Below are positions 8,300 to 16,799 of a stretch of 64,000 bases of DNA, piece after piece. The notes beneath the pieces were generated by a model. That model did no database searches and was not told the DNA's origin. It saw nothing but the letters and a program-made list of their open reading frames with translations. The position numbers were made by a program, and so were the translations under genes. Position 1 is the first letter of the stretch; each line of letters starts with the position of its first letter. Origin of the DNA: G963701675 sp963701675 (GTDB lineage Bacteria > Planctomycetota > Planctomycetia > Gemmatales > Gemmataceae); the NCBI GenBank assembly GCA_963701675.1, contig OY969623.1:5084001-5148000 (forward strand), in the 5' to 3' direction.

Positions 8300-9079
8300 T
8301 TATTCCGATGAGGAAAGCGGGGAAGACTTCCGTTTGTATGCCCGCGCCGCATCGACGAAGGCGCTGAACAGGCGCTTCATGTCCGGTCGCCCGTCCACCA
8401 GCTCTTCCGGGTGCCATTGGACACCGACAAGAAACCACTCACCGCTACCTTCGATACCTTCGATCAATCCATCCGGGGCGTAGGCGGTGGGCTGGAACCC
8501 GGGCGCGAGCGTCTTGATCCCCTGGTGGTGCATGCTGTTCACGGATACGTTTTTCAGCCCGAGAATTTGCTCGAGGCGTGAGTCGGGGGCAATCGTCGCG
8601 TCGTGAATGATCGAATCACGTTGGTAACCGTCGCTGGGCGGGAAGTAGTCATGCTTCATTCCGCCCTGGAATTGCGCCTCGACATCTTGATAAAGAGTAC
8701 CACCGGCCGCAACATTCAACACCTGGATCCCGCGACATACTCCCAGAATCGGCTTTTGATCCTGCATGGCCCAGCGAATGAGCCGCAGTTCGGTCCAATC
8801 GCGGGCGGCGTCGGTCTTGCCGCAAAGTTCATGTGGCTCTTCGCCATAGGTTGCGGGGTCCACATCCACGCCGCCGGTCAGAAACACGCCGTCGGTTCGG
8901 TCGTAAACGGCGCGCAGGGTGTCTTCGTCACCGGTCAGAAGTGGGATTAGCCAGGGGACAGCGCCCGCGTCGGTAAGCACGCGGACGTATTTTTGTCCCA
9001 TGACCCAGCACAGAGGAAGTTGTCCGGGAATGGGTTCGAGTGTCTGAGTTGCGATACCGACGACGGGCCGCTCTTGCAC
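8300..9079 (-). CDS. Class I glutamine-amidotransferase-like hydrolase (peptidase C26, PuuD-like)
   Basis: 259 residues from a GTG with GGAGA about 8 nt upstream. The triad is clear: Cys115 in 'GVCRGIQVLN' and His223/Glu225 in 'VGVQWHPEE'; 'FLTGGVDVDP' (~67-76) is the usual gamma-glutamyl-GABA hydrolase signature. The family hydrolyses gamma-glutamyl amides. As the first gene of the operon it could remove a gamma-glutamyl protecting group added by the GCS2 ligase, as PuuA/PuuD do for putrescine; that pairing is inference. Confidence 0.88.
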   Translation of the reverse strand: MQERPVVGIATQTLEPIPGQLPLCWVMGQKYVRVLTDAGAVPWLIPLLTGDEDTLRAVYDRTDGVFLTGGVDVDPATYGEEPHELCGKTDAARDWTELRLIRWAMQDQKPILGVCRGIQVLNVAAGGTLYQDVEAQFQGGMKHDYFPPSDGYQRDSIIHDATIAPDSRLEQILGLKNVSVNSMHHQGIKTLAPGFQPTAYAPDGLIEGIEGSGEWFLVGVQWHPEELVDGRPDMKRLFSAFVDAARAYKRKSSPLSSSE

Positions 9080-9189
9080 GGCGTTGTCTCCAGGTTCCTC
9101 GGGCTGGCGATCCTACAAAAGACCTACCCTAAGAAACCTAGCTCACCGTGTCAACAAATTCCGTGCCGCGTTTGGTAATTCGTTTGCCC

Positions 9190-9636
9190 TCACACCGCCG
9201 CCGGGTCGAGGATCGCAACGGGAAGTGCGCGGAAGTCTGTCGCGTTGAACGTAAGCAGCCGCGTGATTCCGTAGCTTTGCATCGCCGCCACAAGGCGGAC
9301 ATCGTGTGCTCGAAAGCCGGTCACAACGTGCCTTTCAACTAGCTCTTGCCAAAGACCGCAAAGCTCCTCGCGGTCGGGAAGCAGAGTGAATCGACGTCGG
9401 AAGAAACGCAGCCAATGAGCGGCCTGGGCGGGGATCATCCCTAGGCCGTTGCGTCCCACGGGGGGCGGACCCGGCGGGCGCGTCGCCACAGCCCAGAATT
9501 CGTAGAGGTTTTGCGGGACGACGATCAGCCGCTCGCCACGCCCCAGGAGCGACTGAATCGCCGCACGTGCCACGCTGGACTGCGGGTCATGCGACCGCGT
9601 CATCCGGGTGAGGAGGTTCGTGTCGAGGAGAATCAT
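9190..9636 (-). CDS. vapC: VapC-type PIN-domain toxin
   Basis: 148 residues with a PIN fold signature: MILLDTNLL at the N-terminus (Asp5), an acidic 'LYEFWAVATRP' (~45) and 'GFRAHDVRLVAAMQSYGITRLLTFNATDF' spread over ~108-136 supplying the later acidic residues. VapC toxins are ribonucleases that cut tRNA or rRNA. It overlaps its antitoxin stop by a few bases, the normal arrangement with the antitoxin first. Confidence 0.88.
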   Translation of the reverse strand: MILLDTNLLTRMTRSHDPQSSVARAAIQSLLGRGERLIVVPQNLYEFWAVATRPPGPPPVGRNGLGMIPAQAAHWLRFFRRRFTLLPDREELCGLWQELVERHVVTGFRAHDVRLVAAMQSYGITRLLTFNATDFRALPVAILDPAAV

Positions 9637-9866
9637 TCGCCTTTCATCCGCGTGTAGACCCCCTCACGCGAGTCGTCCATATCCTGGACATTAACCATGA
9701 ACGGACCCATTTCAGCAAAGATATCCTTCGAGTGGTCTGTTGCTGCATTGGACGCCTCCGGCACCGACTCCTCTTCGAACACAATTGCCTCGCGGACTTG
9801 ACCGCTGATCCGGACGAGGCACTCGGCAATCTCCTGCTTCGACCCTTTAAGAATATGCGTTTTCAT
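9633..9866 (-). CDS. Antitoxin partner of the PIN toxin
   Basis: 77 residues (MKTHILKGSKQEIAECLVRI), translationally coupled to the vapC start. The N-terminus has a beta strand plus helix compatible with a small DNA-binding antitoxin, and the C-terminal half is acidic and probably wraps the toxin. A specific antitoxin family was not recognised; the call is mainly by position. Confidence 0.75.
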   Translation of the reverse strand: MKTHILKGSKQEIAECLVRISGQVREAIVFEEESVPEASNAATDHSKDIFAEMGPFMVNVQDMDDSREGVYTRMKGE

Positions 9867-9917
9867 GCGTCACCTCTGGTCTTAGAGTAGCCCACGGCCA
9901 TCATAGACGTGCGGAGC

Positions 9918-10043
9918 TCAGTTCTCCACCTGAACCGGCTTCGGTTTGTCTTTGTCGCTGTTGATTCCCTTACCGGTGTCGCCACCGCAGCCGACGGCGG
10001 CGATGAGGCAAAGGAGCGCGACGAATGTAATCATGCGCTTCAT
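9918..10043 (-). CDS. Tiny lipoprotein (41 residues)
   Basis: Reads MKRMITFVALLCLIAAVGCG then a short charged tail rich in K, D and P. It has a complete lipoprotein signal peptide with lipobox AVGC, so only about 23 residues remain after cleavage. It is the first of three neighbouring minus-strand genes of the same build (10,128 and 10,378), suggesting repeated duplication of small lipoproteins. Function unknown. Confidence 0.7.
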   Translation of the reverse strand: MKRMITFVALLCLIAAVGCGGDTGKGINSDKDKPKPVQVEN

Positions 10044-10127
10044 GTTTTCCCCGTGACCCAATGGAAAGGGCCGGTCCGCCTGCGGCGGACCGGCCCTTTG
10101 ATTTCGATCTCATACCGCTTGAGCGGC

Positions 10128-10280
10128 CTACTTCGGTGACACGGCCGTCGTTTTCGTCTCGCTGCCGGTCGGCCCGGTCGTTGTCTTGGAAGACGTGGTT
10201 CCCTTCGCGCAGCCAATGCTGACCGAGCAGAAGAGACCGGCAACCAGAACCAGAGTGATCAGTTTTTTCACAGCATCCAT
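10128..10280 (-). CDS. Tiny lipoprotein (about 50 residues)
   Basis: Signal peptide 'KKLITLVLVAGLFCSVSIGC' with lipobox SIGC, then a Thr/Ser-rich tail (TTSSKTTTGPTGSETKTT). The ATG at 10280 touches the GGAAAGG upstream; a GTG at 10271 is better spaced from AAGGA and may be the true start. Related in style to its neighbours on both sides. Likely a lipid-anchored envelope peptide of unknown role. Confidence 0.65.
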   Translation of the reverse strand: MDAVKKLITLVLVAGLFCSVSIGCAKGTTSSKTTTGPTGSETKTTAVSPK

Positions 10281-10377
10281 CCTTTCCGTGATAATAGCCA
10301 ACACAATTTCCCAGACTTCCCGTTTTCGTCTGAGAGTACACACAAACAGAAACACAACCGTAGTCAGAGACTACTGA

Positions 10378-10632
10378 CTAGTTCTTCTTGTCTTCTTTCT
10401 TGTCGTCCTTCTTGTCTTCCGGTTTCTTTTCCTCCGGCTTCTTCTCTTCGGGCTTCTTCTCTTCCTTCGGGGCCGGTGTGTCCGGCTTCGTCGGCATGTC
10501 GGTCTTCTTGATTTCCGACGAGGTCACCGTCGTGCCTGCCGCCGGGTCGGTCTTCTTGGATGAGGTCGTCGCCGGGCCGCAGCCGGACGCCACCATTCCG
10601 CCAACAATAAATAGCGCGATAAGTCTCTTCAT
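10378..10632 (-). CDS. Small lipoprotein with Lys/Glu/Pro repeats
   Basis: 84 residues: signal peptide MKRLIALFIVGGMVASGC (lipobox ASGC), a short Thr-rich linker, then 'PEEKKPEEKKPEDKKDDKK' repeats to the end. The tail should be an extended, highly charged stalk, as in spacers crossing the periplasm. It is the longest of the three consecutive small lipoprotein genes. Confidence 0.75.
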   Translation of the reverse strand: MKRLIALFIVGGMVASGCGPATTSSKKTDPAAGTTVTSSEIKKTDMPTKPDTPAPKEEKKPEEKKPEEKKPEDKKDDKKEDKKN

Positions 10633-10839
10633 GAATGATCCTTTACCGTGTACCGGTGTTCAAGGTGCTCGTTGGGCCGGTCAACCGCCGGCAACTCTTC
10701 GAAGAATGATGCACCGCTGGCGTGATTATTCCCCGAACACCCTCAAAGCACGGAAGTTAGAGTGTAAAGTAGTCGGACAAATCCGATTGACAAGGGGCAG
10801 GATGGGGATGGAAGGCTGCTCGACGGGCGGGATTTTCCG

Positions 10840-11487
10840 TCATTCCGGGCTTGGCCGGCCGGCGCCATTGGTCAGAAGCACGTTGATTCGGCTCGATAGT
10901 TCAGGATGGGTAGGGTCTCTAAGCTTGGCCCGCTGGTACAAAACCAGCGCCCGGTCAGGCCGACCGGTCGATTCGTACAATTGGCCCATTTCCATAAGTG
11001 CAATCACGTCATGAGGTTCGGCTTCGAGAGCTTGTTGCAGTCGTGCTTGAGCTTTCGGGAGATCGCCGACCTGACGCCAGTACCAGCCGTCCAGGGCATA
11101 AGCGGACGCAAGGTTGGGGGAAGTTCGCAGCCAATCTTCGACCATCCGGGCGACCTCATCACGGCGATTTTGCCGCATCATCAGCTGCGCCAGAGCATGT
11201 CGGCACGCCGCGTGATCGGGTAAGAGCGTTAGACATTCTCGGTAAGTTCGCTCGGCCCGAACGTAGTCCCCGCGGCGGTCGTAACATTGGCCGATGTTGT
11301 ATTTGAGTCCTGGGTCGTCCGGTTTATAGCGAAGCGCGGCGTGGAAGCTCTCGCGTGCATCGTCATACCGGCCGTACTGAAACATGAGGACGCCATCCTC
11401 GTTGTAATCACGAAAGCGTTCCTGATCCATCGTGACGCATCCAGCGAAACAGAGCGTCGCCCCGATGATGCATCTGATTTTCGGCAT
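10840..11487 (-). CDS. TPR-repeat lipoprotein
   Basis: About 215 residues from the ATG at 11487 (MPKIRCIIGATLCFAGC), which has GGAGG about 8 nt upstream. Cys17 in the lipobox marks it as a lipoprotein. Residues ~25-200 hold four to five TPR units (for example 'GVLMFQYGRYDDARESFHAA', 'GQLYESTGRPDRALVLYQRA'). TPR lipoproteins scaffold envelope complexes; no partner is evident. It diverges from gluQRS with a very short gap. Confidence 0.85.
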   Translation of the reverse strand: MPKIRCIIGATLCFAGCVTMDQERFRDYNEDGVLMFQYGRYDDARESFHAALRYKPDDPGLKYNIGQCYDRRGDYVRAERTYRECLTLLPDHAACRHALAQLMMRQNRRDEVARMVEDWLRTSPNLASAYALDGWYWRQVGDLPKAQARLQQALEAEPHDVIALMEMGQLYESTGRPDRALVLYQRAKLRDPTHPELSSRINVLLTNGAGRPSPE

Positions 11488-11575
11488 GATCCGTCCTCCG
11501 CCGCGCACCATAGAATGAGGTACGGGAAAATGGAATAGTGTTCTGCCTTTGCCCGAAGCCCCTATCTTCACCGCA

Positions 11576-12514
11576 ATGACGACCATTGGCCGCCTGGCGC
11601 CATCTCCGACCGGGGCCCAACACTTCGGGAATGCCCGGACCTATTTGATCGCCTGGCTTGCGACTCGAGCCAAAGGAGGTCGGCTCGTTCTTCGCATCGA
11701 GGACATCGATTCGCCGCGCATCAAACCCGGAGCGGCCATACAAGTGTGTGAAGACCTACGCTGGCTCGGTCTCGATTGGGACGATGGACCGGTTTACCAG
11801 ACAACGAGACTGCCGTTGTACGACGCGGCGCTGAAACGACTTCAAGAGGCCGAGCTTGTCTACCCGTGCACTTGCAGCCGACTGGACGTGGAGCGGGCAG
11901 CCAGTGCTCCGCACGGTGATCATGACGGTCCGGTATATCCGGGCACCTGTGCGTTTCAGCGAGCAGCCGACGCGGCGGGATTAGCAGCACCGTTCGCCTG
12001 GCGTTTTCGCGTTGGTGTTGGCAAGTCGGAGTTCGACGACGGTTTCATGGGCCGAGTTCAAGTAGACCTCCATGAAGTCGGCGGCGATTTCGTGATCTGG
12101 AAGTCCGCCGGCACTCCTGCGTATCAACTCGCGGTGGTGGTCGACGATGCGGCACAGGGAGTGTCCGAAGTGATTCGCGGTGACGATCTGGTCTCATCGA
12201 CCCCGCGGCAGCTATTGCTGTATGACGCGCTCGGGTTAGCCGTCCCTCAGTTTTTTCACGTGCCGCTGGTGGTCGGCCCCGATGGCCGACGATTAGCCAA
12301 GCGCCACGGTGACACGCGCCTCGCCACCCTGCGCGCCGCCGGAATTCGTGCCGAGGCCGTGGTCGGGTTGCTGGCGTGGTCCTGCGGTTGGATCGAACGG
12401 ATTGAACCAATCACTGTTAACGATTTGCTGCCGCGTTTTCGATGGGAGTCCATCCCAAGAAGCGCTTTCGTGTTGACCCCGGAACTACTGCGAAAGATCG
12501 GTTTCCGTGGATAG
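11576..12514 (+). CDS. gluQRS: Glutamyl-Q tRNA(Asp) synthetase
   Basis: 312 residues from the ATG at 11576. It is a truncated glutamyl-tRNA synthetase lacking the anticodon-binding domain. The class I signatures are 'APSPTGAQHFGNA' (HIGH-equivalent HFGN) and 'RRLAKRHGD' (KMSKS-equivalent). 'YPCTCSR' and 'YPGTC' contribute the zinc site. The enzyme charges glutamate onto queuosine at position 34 of tRNA-Asp. The length is right for the family. It converges on the giant-protein operon, with only 3 nt between the two stops. Confidence 0.93.
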   Translation: MTTIGRLAPSPTGAQHFGNARTYLIAWLATRAKGGRLVLRIEDIDSPRIKPGAAIQVCEDLRWLGLDWDDGPVYQTTRLPLYDAALKRLQEAELVYPCTCSRLDVERAASAPHGDHDGPVYPGTCAFQRAADAAGLAAPFAWRFRVGVGKSEFDDGFMGRVQVDLHEVGGDFVIWKSAGTPAYQLAVVVDDAAQGVSEVIRGDDLVSSTPRQLLLYDALGLAVPQFFHVPLVVGPDGRRLAKRHGDTRLATLRAAGIRAEAVVGLLAWSCGWIERIEPITVNDLLPRFRWESIPRSAFVLTPELLRKIGFRG

Positions 12515-12517
12515 GTG

Positions 12518-15500
12518 CTACGGCGCGAATTCGAATGTCGCTCCATAGTCGGAGGCGTCGGTCGCAAAGTCGAGCCGGTATGGCTGAATCTTGTTCGTCG
12601 GCAATGGCCAGAGGTCTTGCAAGCGGGCGGTCGTCGGTGTTCCTCCTCGGCAGTGCACCTGCACGAAAGTAACGCAGGAAAGCGCCGAGACCAGCCGGGC
12701 CCGTGGGAGCGAAACCTCAGTCGCTCCGATTTTCAATTGGTGAAGGCCGGATATTTCAATTCGAGTTTCCGTCACTGCGCTGTCCAGCCAGACCTGAAGT
12801 TTACCGCCACTGCGCCACCAACTGCGAACCAAAGGCCCGCTGACATCGCCGATAATTACTTCGGGTGCGATTTCCCATTCGAGAAAACTCGCGTTCGGTC
12901 CCAACCCCTTGAGGTCGGCATTCAACTGGAACTCACCTGCCTTACGGTCAACGCTCCAAGTCATATGCTGCACCGCGAGCGCCGTTGAAGGAAGTGGTTC
13001 GTTAACAACGCGGATGCTTGGTGGTACGTCCTTGCGGTCAAATTGGAACACATGCAATCGCTGAACAAGGTCGGCTTTCTTGGTTCGCCCCCAGAACTCC
13101 AGGAACGAGGCTGGGTTTACTCTAGCTATTCCTTTGCTTTCGCTTCCGACGTCCGCACGAATTCCGGCACCGTTGTACGCGACATACGATAGCGCCGGTT
13201 CAACGCCGATGGGCGTCGGCAGCGGTAATTCGTCCTTAGCGGTTGGAGCTCGTTGCGAGACGAATTGCGCGAATACCTGTACGCCCCGGCACATGGGCCA
13301 CATCAGATCGAGTCGGAGGATCTTTTTTCGCGACGTCGTGCAGACCGACCAGCTTCGAAGTCCCGGCCTCGATCCCTCAACACCCTCGCCGGGAAGCCGA
13401 TACACCTCGACGGCCATGACGTCGAGGGTGGGCGGTATTTCCACCTGCAACGTGTCAACGGCGCCGGCGTCGACGCTGTATTGCCAGAGCGCCGACATCG
13501 TCTTGGAAGTCGGCGACAGGGACCATAGGTACGCTTCGCGAACGGATACGTTAGGCGAGCGGTCGGTATCGACTTTGGACCGCCAGCGCAGGTGAATATT
13601 GGTCACGCGGCCCAAGTCGGCCTCCAACCGCGTCATGGGCGAAGAGCTTGACTTAACGCCGCTTGTAACGAAAGTCCCCCAATGCGCGACCGCACGCGCA
13701 AACGTGGCAGGACCGCTGATCTCGAAATCCAGGCGAGTCTGAATGACTTCGGGAATGTTCCAGCGGACATCCAGTTCTTCCCCTCGGGCATTAACATCAA
13801 CCGCAAAGCGAAGCGTTAACCGATGAAAGCCCTGTCCGGCTACTTCCACGAGATACACTTCCGGGAATCGCGGTGGTATCGCACGGCGATGAGTGAGGGT
13901 CACAGGCGCGCCATCCAGAAGCGCTTTGCGCAGTCGCACGCCGGGGAGCGGCAACACCAATGACGCGATTCCGTCTGACGGGTTATACACCTGATACTCC
14001 GCGCGGACGTCGGCGATAACACCGTCGGCGGTTCCCGTATAACGGGCGCTCGTGAGCACGGGCTGAGAGACGGGTAATGTCCCACGTCGGACGATCGCTC
14101 GGAGTCTTTCCAAAAGCTCAGGTTCCACTAAAACCGATTCCTTGTCGGAGTCTCGCGTGGGATCAGGAATGATGTAAACGGCCGAGGCGTTCAACCGAGG
14201 CGACTGCGCGGGCAGCCCCGCCGTCGCGAGAGTGGCGAGCATCACCGCAGAAGCGCGGGCAAGCCAGCGATTCCTCCATCGGCGCGTCCACGCCCACCAG
14301 CCCCACACGGCGACGCCGGATACCAAGAGCGGCCAGAGAAAAAGCGACCGAAGCGATTCCGGCATCCACCAGCTTCCGGCAATACCGATACCCACCCAGA
14401 TCGTGAGCAGGCCCAGACGAACGCTCCCCGAAAGCTCCCGTAGGGCAACAGCAAGAAGCGACAGAAGGCCGGCAAGTGCGATACCGATCCCAAGGATTAG
14501 AGAGCGGTGTACTACAAAGAGCGATCCGGAGCTGGAGTGCCACGTCGGCGGCTCATCGTTCGCGAAACCAGTTGCAGCCAACGGCTCGGTTCCGTGCGGA
14601 AGACGCCACGAAAGTTGTACGCTCGCCGGCGGCACCGGGAATTCCGGAATGGGCGCATGGATACGCGCCCAGAAGTTCCATTCCGGCAACGAACTGCTAT
14701 ACACCAACTCGAATCGTCGGCCCATAGGCATCTGGATTGTCCGGCCGTGTGGGGAGTCGGTCCATGCCACATCGGTAACCAGGCGTCCGTCAACCTGAGC
14801 CGCAAGCGGCGTAGCGTGCGTCGGCAGCCGGACCTCAAGATCCGACCGATGCCAACTCCGAACCTCGAACCTGTAAATATGAATCATGGCGCCGTCGGAA
14901 AGAAGCGATGTAACCAGGCTCGCGTTTTCGATGGCCGATGCGCCGGCACTTACGGGGGGCGAATCCGCTTTCGTAACGTCGGTCGGTTTCGGGATGACAG
15001 GCGCAAGAATCGTTTTGGTTGGGACTGTGAGGCGAACAGTACCGTCAACGGCCCGGCCAGATGCTCGAAAGAACCGGACCGGAAATGTACGGCCGAGTAT
15101 TGCATTGATTGCGAGTGGTTCCGCTGTCGTGTCGATGGCCGCGGCGGATTCCGTCTCGGAAAAAACTCCGATGATCGCTTGGCGCAGGTGTGCATTGACC
15201 GGCTTCACCTGTGGAAACGAGATCGGTTCCTTCGTTTCGGCAGGGATCTTTGCGCGTAGATGAATCGTCACCGTCGTTGGGAGGCCATCGTTAGAAACCG
15301 ACGTCAATGCCGAGCGCAGGTGCACAACCAACGTTTCGATCCCGTCACTGTCAGTGACATTCCACGTGGGCGCGTTAGAGTCCGTGTTGACGGAAACGTT
15401 TTCAACGTCCCAACCAGCCGGTAGTGCGAGTGCCGGCGAAAACGACATGCTCGGAAGCGATTCGTACTGGACTCGCGCCGTCAGCGTTTGCGCCGGCCAC

Positions 15501-15550
15501 GGCGCGCCACCACGTGAATGTTGTCGCACGAACGGCATGTCGGCGGGCAC
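12518..15550 (-). CDS. Large beta-rich membrane-anchored protein, C-terminal part (frameshifted)
   Basis: 1010 residues. The reading starts at a GTG (15550) right after an in-frame stop and has no good ribosome-binding site. It looks like the continuation of the protein begun at 16,799, shifted by one base near 15,54x-15,59x. Residues ~1-350 are beta-rich, ~355-440 hold three or four membrane spans ('SLILGIGIALAGLLSLLAVA', 'LFLWPLLVSGVAVWGWWAW'), and ~450 onward starts with a signal-like stretch ('AVMLATLATAGLPAQ') followed by more beta-rich sequence. It may therefore be a fusion of two ancestral genes. No known enzyme motif. Probably an envelope or surface protein. Confidence 0.6.
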   Translation of the reverse strand: MPADMPFVRQHSRGGAPWPAQTLTARVQYESLPSMSFSPALALPAGWDVENVSVNTDSNAPTWNVTDSDGIETLVVHLRSALTSVSNDGLPTTVTIHLRAKIPAETKEPISFPQVKPVNAHLRQAIIGVFSETESAAAIDTTAEPLAINAILGRTFPVRFFRASGRAVDGTVRLTVPTKTILAPVIPKPTDVTKADSPPVSAGASAIENASLVTSLLSDGAMIHIYRFEVRSWHRSDLEVRLPTHATPLAAQVDGRLVTDVAWTDSPHGRTIQMPMGRRFELVYSSSLPEWNFWARIHAPIPEFPVPPASVQLSWRLPHGTEPLAATGFANDEPPTWHSSSGSLFVVHRSLILGIGIALAGLLSLLAVALRELSGSVRLGLLTIWVGIGIAGSWWMPESLRSLFLWPLLVSGVAVWGWWAWTRRWRNRWLARASAVMLATLATAGLPAQSPRLNASAVYIIPDPTRDSDKESVLVEPELLERLRAIVRRGTLPVSQPVLTSARYTGTADGVIADVRAEYQVYNPSDGIASLVLPLPGVRLRKALLDGAPVTLTHRRAIPPRFPEVYLVEVAGQGFHRLTLRFAVDVNARGEELDVRWNIPEVIQTRLDFEISGPATFARAVAHWGTFVTSGVKSSSSPMTRLEADLGRVTNIHLRWRSKVDTDRSPNVSVREAYLWSLSPTSKTMSALWQYSVDAGAVDTLQVEIPPTLDVMAVEVYRLPGEGVEGSRPGLRSWSVCTTSRKKILRLDLMWPMCRGVQVFAQFVSQRAPTAKDELPLPTPIGVEPALSYVAYNGAGIRADVGSESKGIARVNPASFLEFWGRTKKADLVQRLHVFQFDRKDVPPSIRVVNEPLPSTALAVQHMTWSVDRKAGEFQLNADLKGLGPNASFLEWEIAPEVIIGDVSGPLVRSWWRSGGKLQVWLDSAVTETRIEISGLHQLKIGATEVSLPRARLVSALSCVTFVQVHCRGGTPTTARLQDLWPLPTNKIQPYRLDFATDASDYGATFEFAP

Positions 15551-16799
15551 GGATTACGCCTGCGGGTCGCCGAATACTGCCCTCGGCCGAAACAGTTCGA
15601 CGAGAAAAAGTAAGCGTTTGCCAGCCATCGTCTGCCGCATCGTTGGCCCGGATGCCATAGCTGCCTTGATCCCAGTCATCCAACTGCACGTCGGGCGAAA
15701 TCCGAAGACGAATGGATTCGCTTTTCTCGATAGCCTCCATCAAGTGCATTCCTGGACACGACCAGCGCTGTCCAGGAATGAGCGGCGCCAGGCAACGCAC
15801 GGCGAATGAGCCTGAGCGAAGCGGTTCTCGAAAGCGAATACGAAGGACTGAGAGGTTCTTCGGATCGAACGGAGCTACGACTTCCCAATCACAGGTGTGG
15901 CCGAGGGTTTCGACCTCATACGGTCGAAGGGATGCTGGAAACTCAAGTCGGAATTCGCTAACCGGTGTTCCCGACTGAAATTTAGAGCCGAACTCACTGC
16001 GCACCGAATCGGTTCCGAGTTCATGCGTCTGTGAAACATCGGCAACAACGGGAGTTCGATGTGTAGAAGAATCCGGTTTCGGAGTAAGAGAAAACTTGAC
16101 CATCGAAGCGGCCGGGAAGTCCACGCGCCAGATCGTGCGGTCTGCCGCCTCCGCCGGATGAGGCCCCGTAAGCCGACACGGACCGCGCTCGCTTGTCACC
16201 ATTTGATTCGCCGGGACATTGAGTTCGATGGAAGCCGTCGTTGCCGCAGGGACCTGCAGGGCGAAATTCAAAGCACCGCCATCAGCGTCGCCGCGTGCTG
16301 ACCAGTCCAAGTAAACCCTGTGTTCGCCCGACGATTGGCTTAGCAAGCCCAGCGAGCCGCCTTCGAGACTGGCAATCACCGCATCGGTAGGTTCAGCAGA
16401 ACCGGATTGAACTCGACATTTCTGCAATGCGAGATTGAGCGGCTGAATGGGAAGCAAGGCGGGGCCGCTGGCCGGATTGATGATTCGCCACTCGCCCGTG
16501 CCGACGAGCGCGCCGTCTCGAAGCGTCGCACGATAGCTGGCGTGGATGAGTCGGGGTGAGTCTTTGAGTTGCTGCGCTGCATGGGCCGCATGCTGAACCA
16601 GTTGCTCGAATTCGCGACGAGGCATGCGTGTCAGGATGCCGCGCTCCACGCGATCCAACTCATTGCGTAGCCGTTCCAACGGCAATACCTGGCGACGCAA
16701 CGGAATCGGGTCGGGAAGCGGCTCATCGCCAAAGCCCGGTGAACAGTCTGCCATAAGCAGGGCAGGCGCCAACGCAACATACAACCATTGGAGATCCAT
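15402..16799 (-). CDS. Large beta-rich exported protein, N-terminal part (frameshifted)
   Basis: 465 residues. MDLQWLYVALAPALLMADCS is a signal peptide, followed by a helical segment ('LPLERLRNELDRVERGIL', ~40-58) and then beta-rich domains. After about residue 400 the sequence turns Arg- and Thr-rich and loses protein character, while the neighbouring frame (ORF ending at 12,518) becomes protein-like, so a one-base insertion probably split one ~1,400-residue gene. The start overlaps the end of the 1176-residue gene upstream, in the same operon. Confidence 0.6.
   Translation of the reverse strand: MDLQWLYVALAPALLMADCSPGFGDEPLPDPIPLRRQVLPLERLRNELDRVERGILTRMPRREFEQLVQHAAHAAQQLKDSPRLIHASYRATLRDGALVGTGEWRIINPASGPALLPIQPLNLALQKCRVQSGSAEPTDAVIASLEGGSLGLLSQSSGEHRVYLDWSARGDADGGALNFALQVPAATTASIELNVPANQMVTSERGPCRLTGPHPAEAADRTIWRVDFPAASMVKFSLTPKPDSSTHRTPVVADVSQTHELGTDSVRSEFGSKFQSGTPVSEFRLEFPASLRPYEVETLGHTCDWEVVAPFDPKNLSVLRIRFREPLRSGSFAVRCLAPLIPGQRWSCPGMHLMEAIEKSESIRLRISPDVQLDDWDQGSYGIRANDAADDGWQTLTFSRRTVSAEGSIRRPAGVIRARRHAVRATTFTWWRAVAGANADGASPVRIASEHVVFAGTRTTGWLGR

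Noticed and set aside
7491..8438. The longer 315-codon version of the esterase
   Set aside because: The extra 76 codons overlap the upstream C26 gene and are Arg/Gly-rich; the ATG at 8210 gives a normal-sized esterase.
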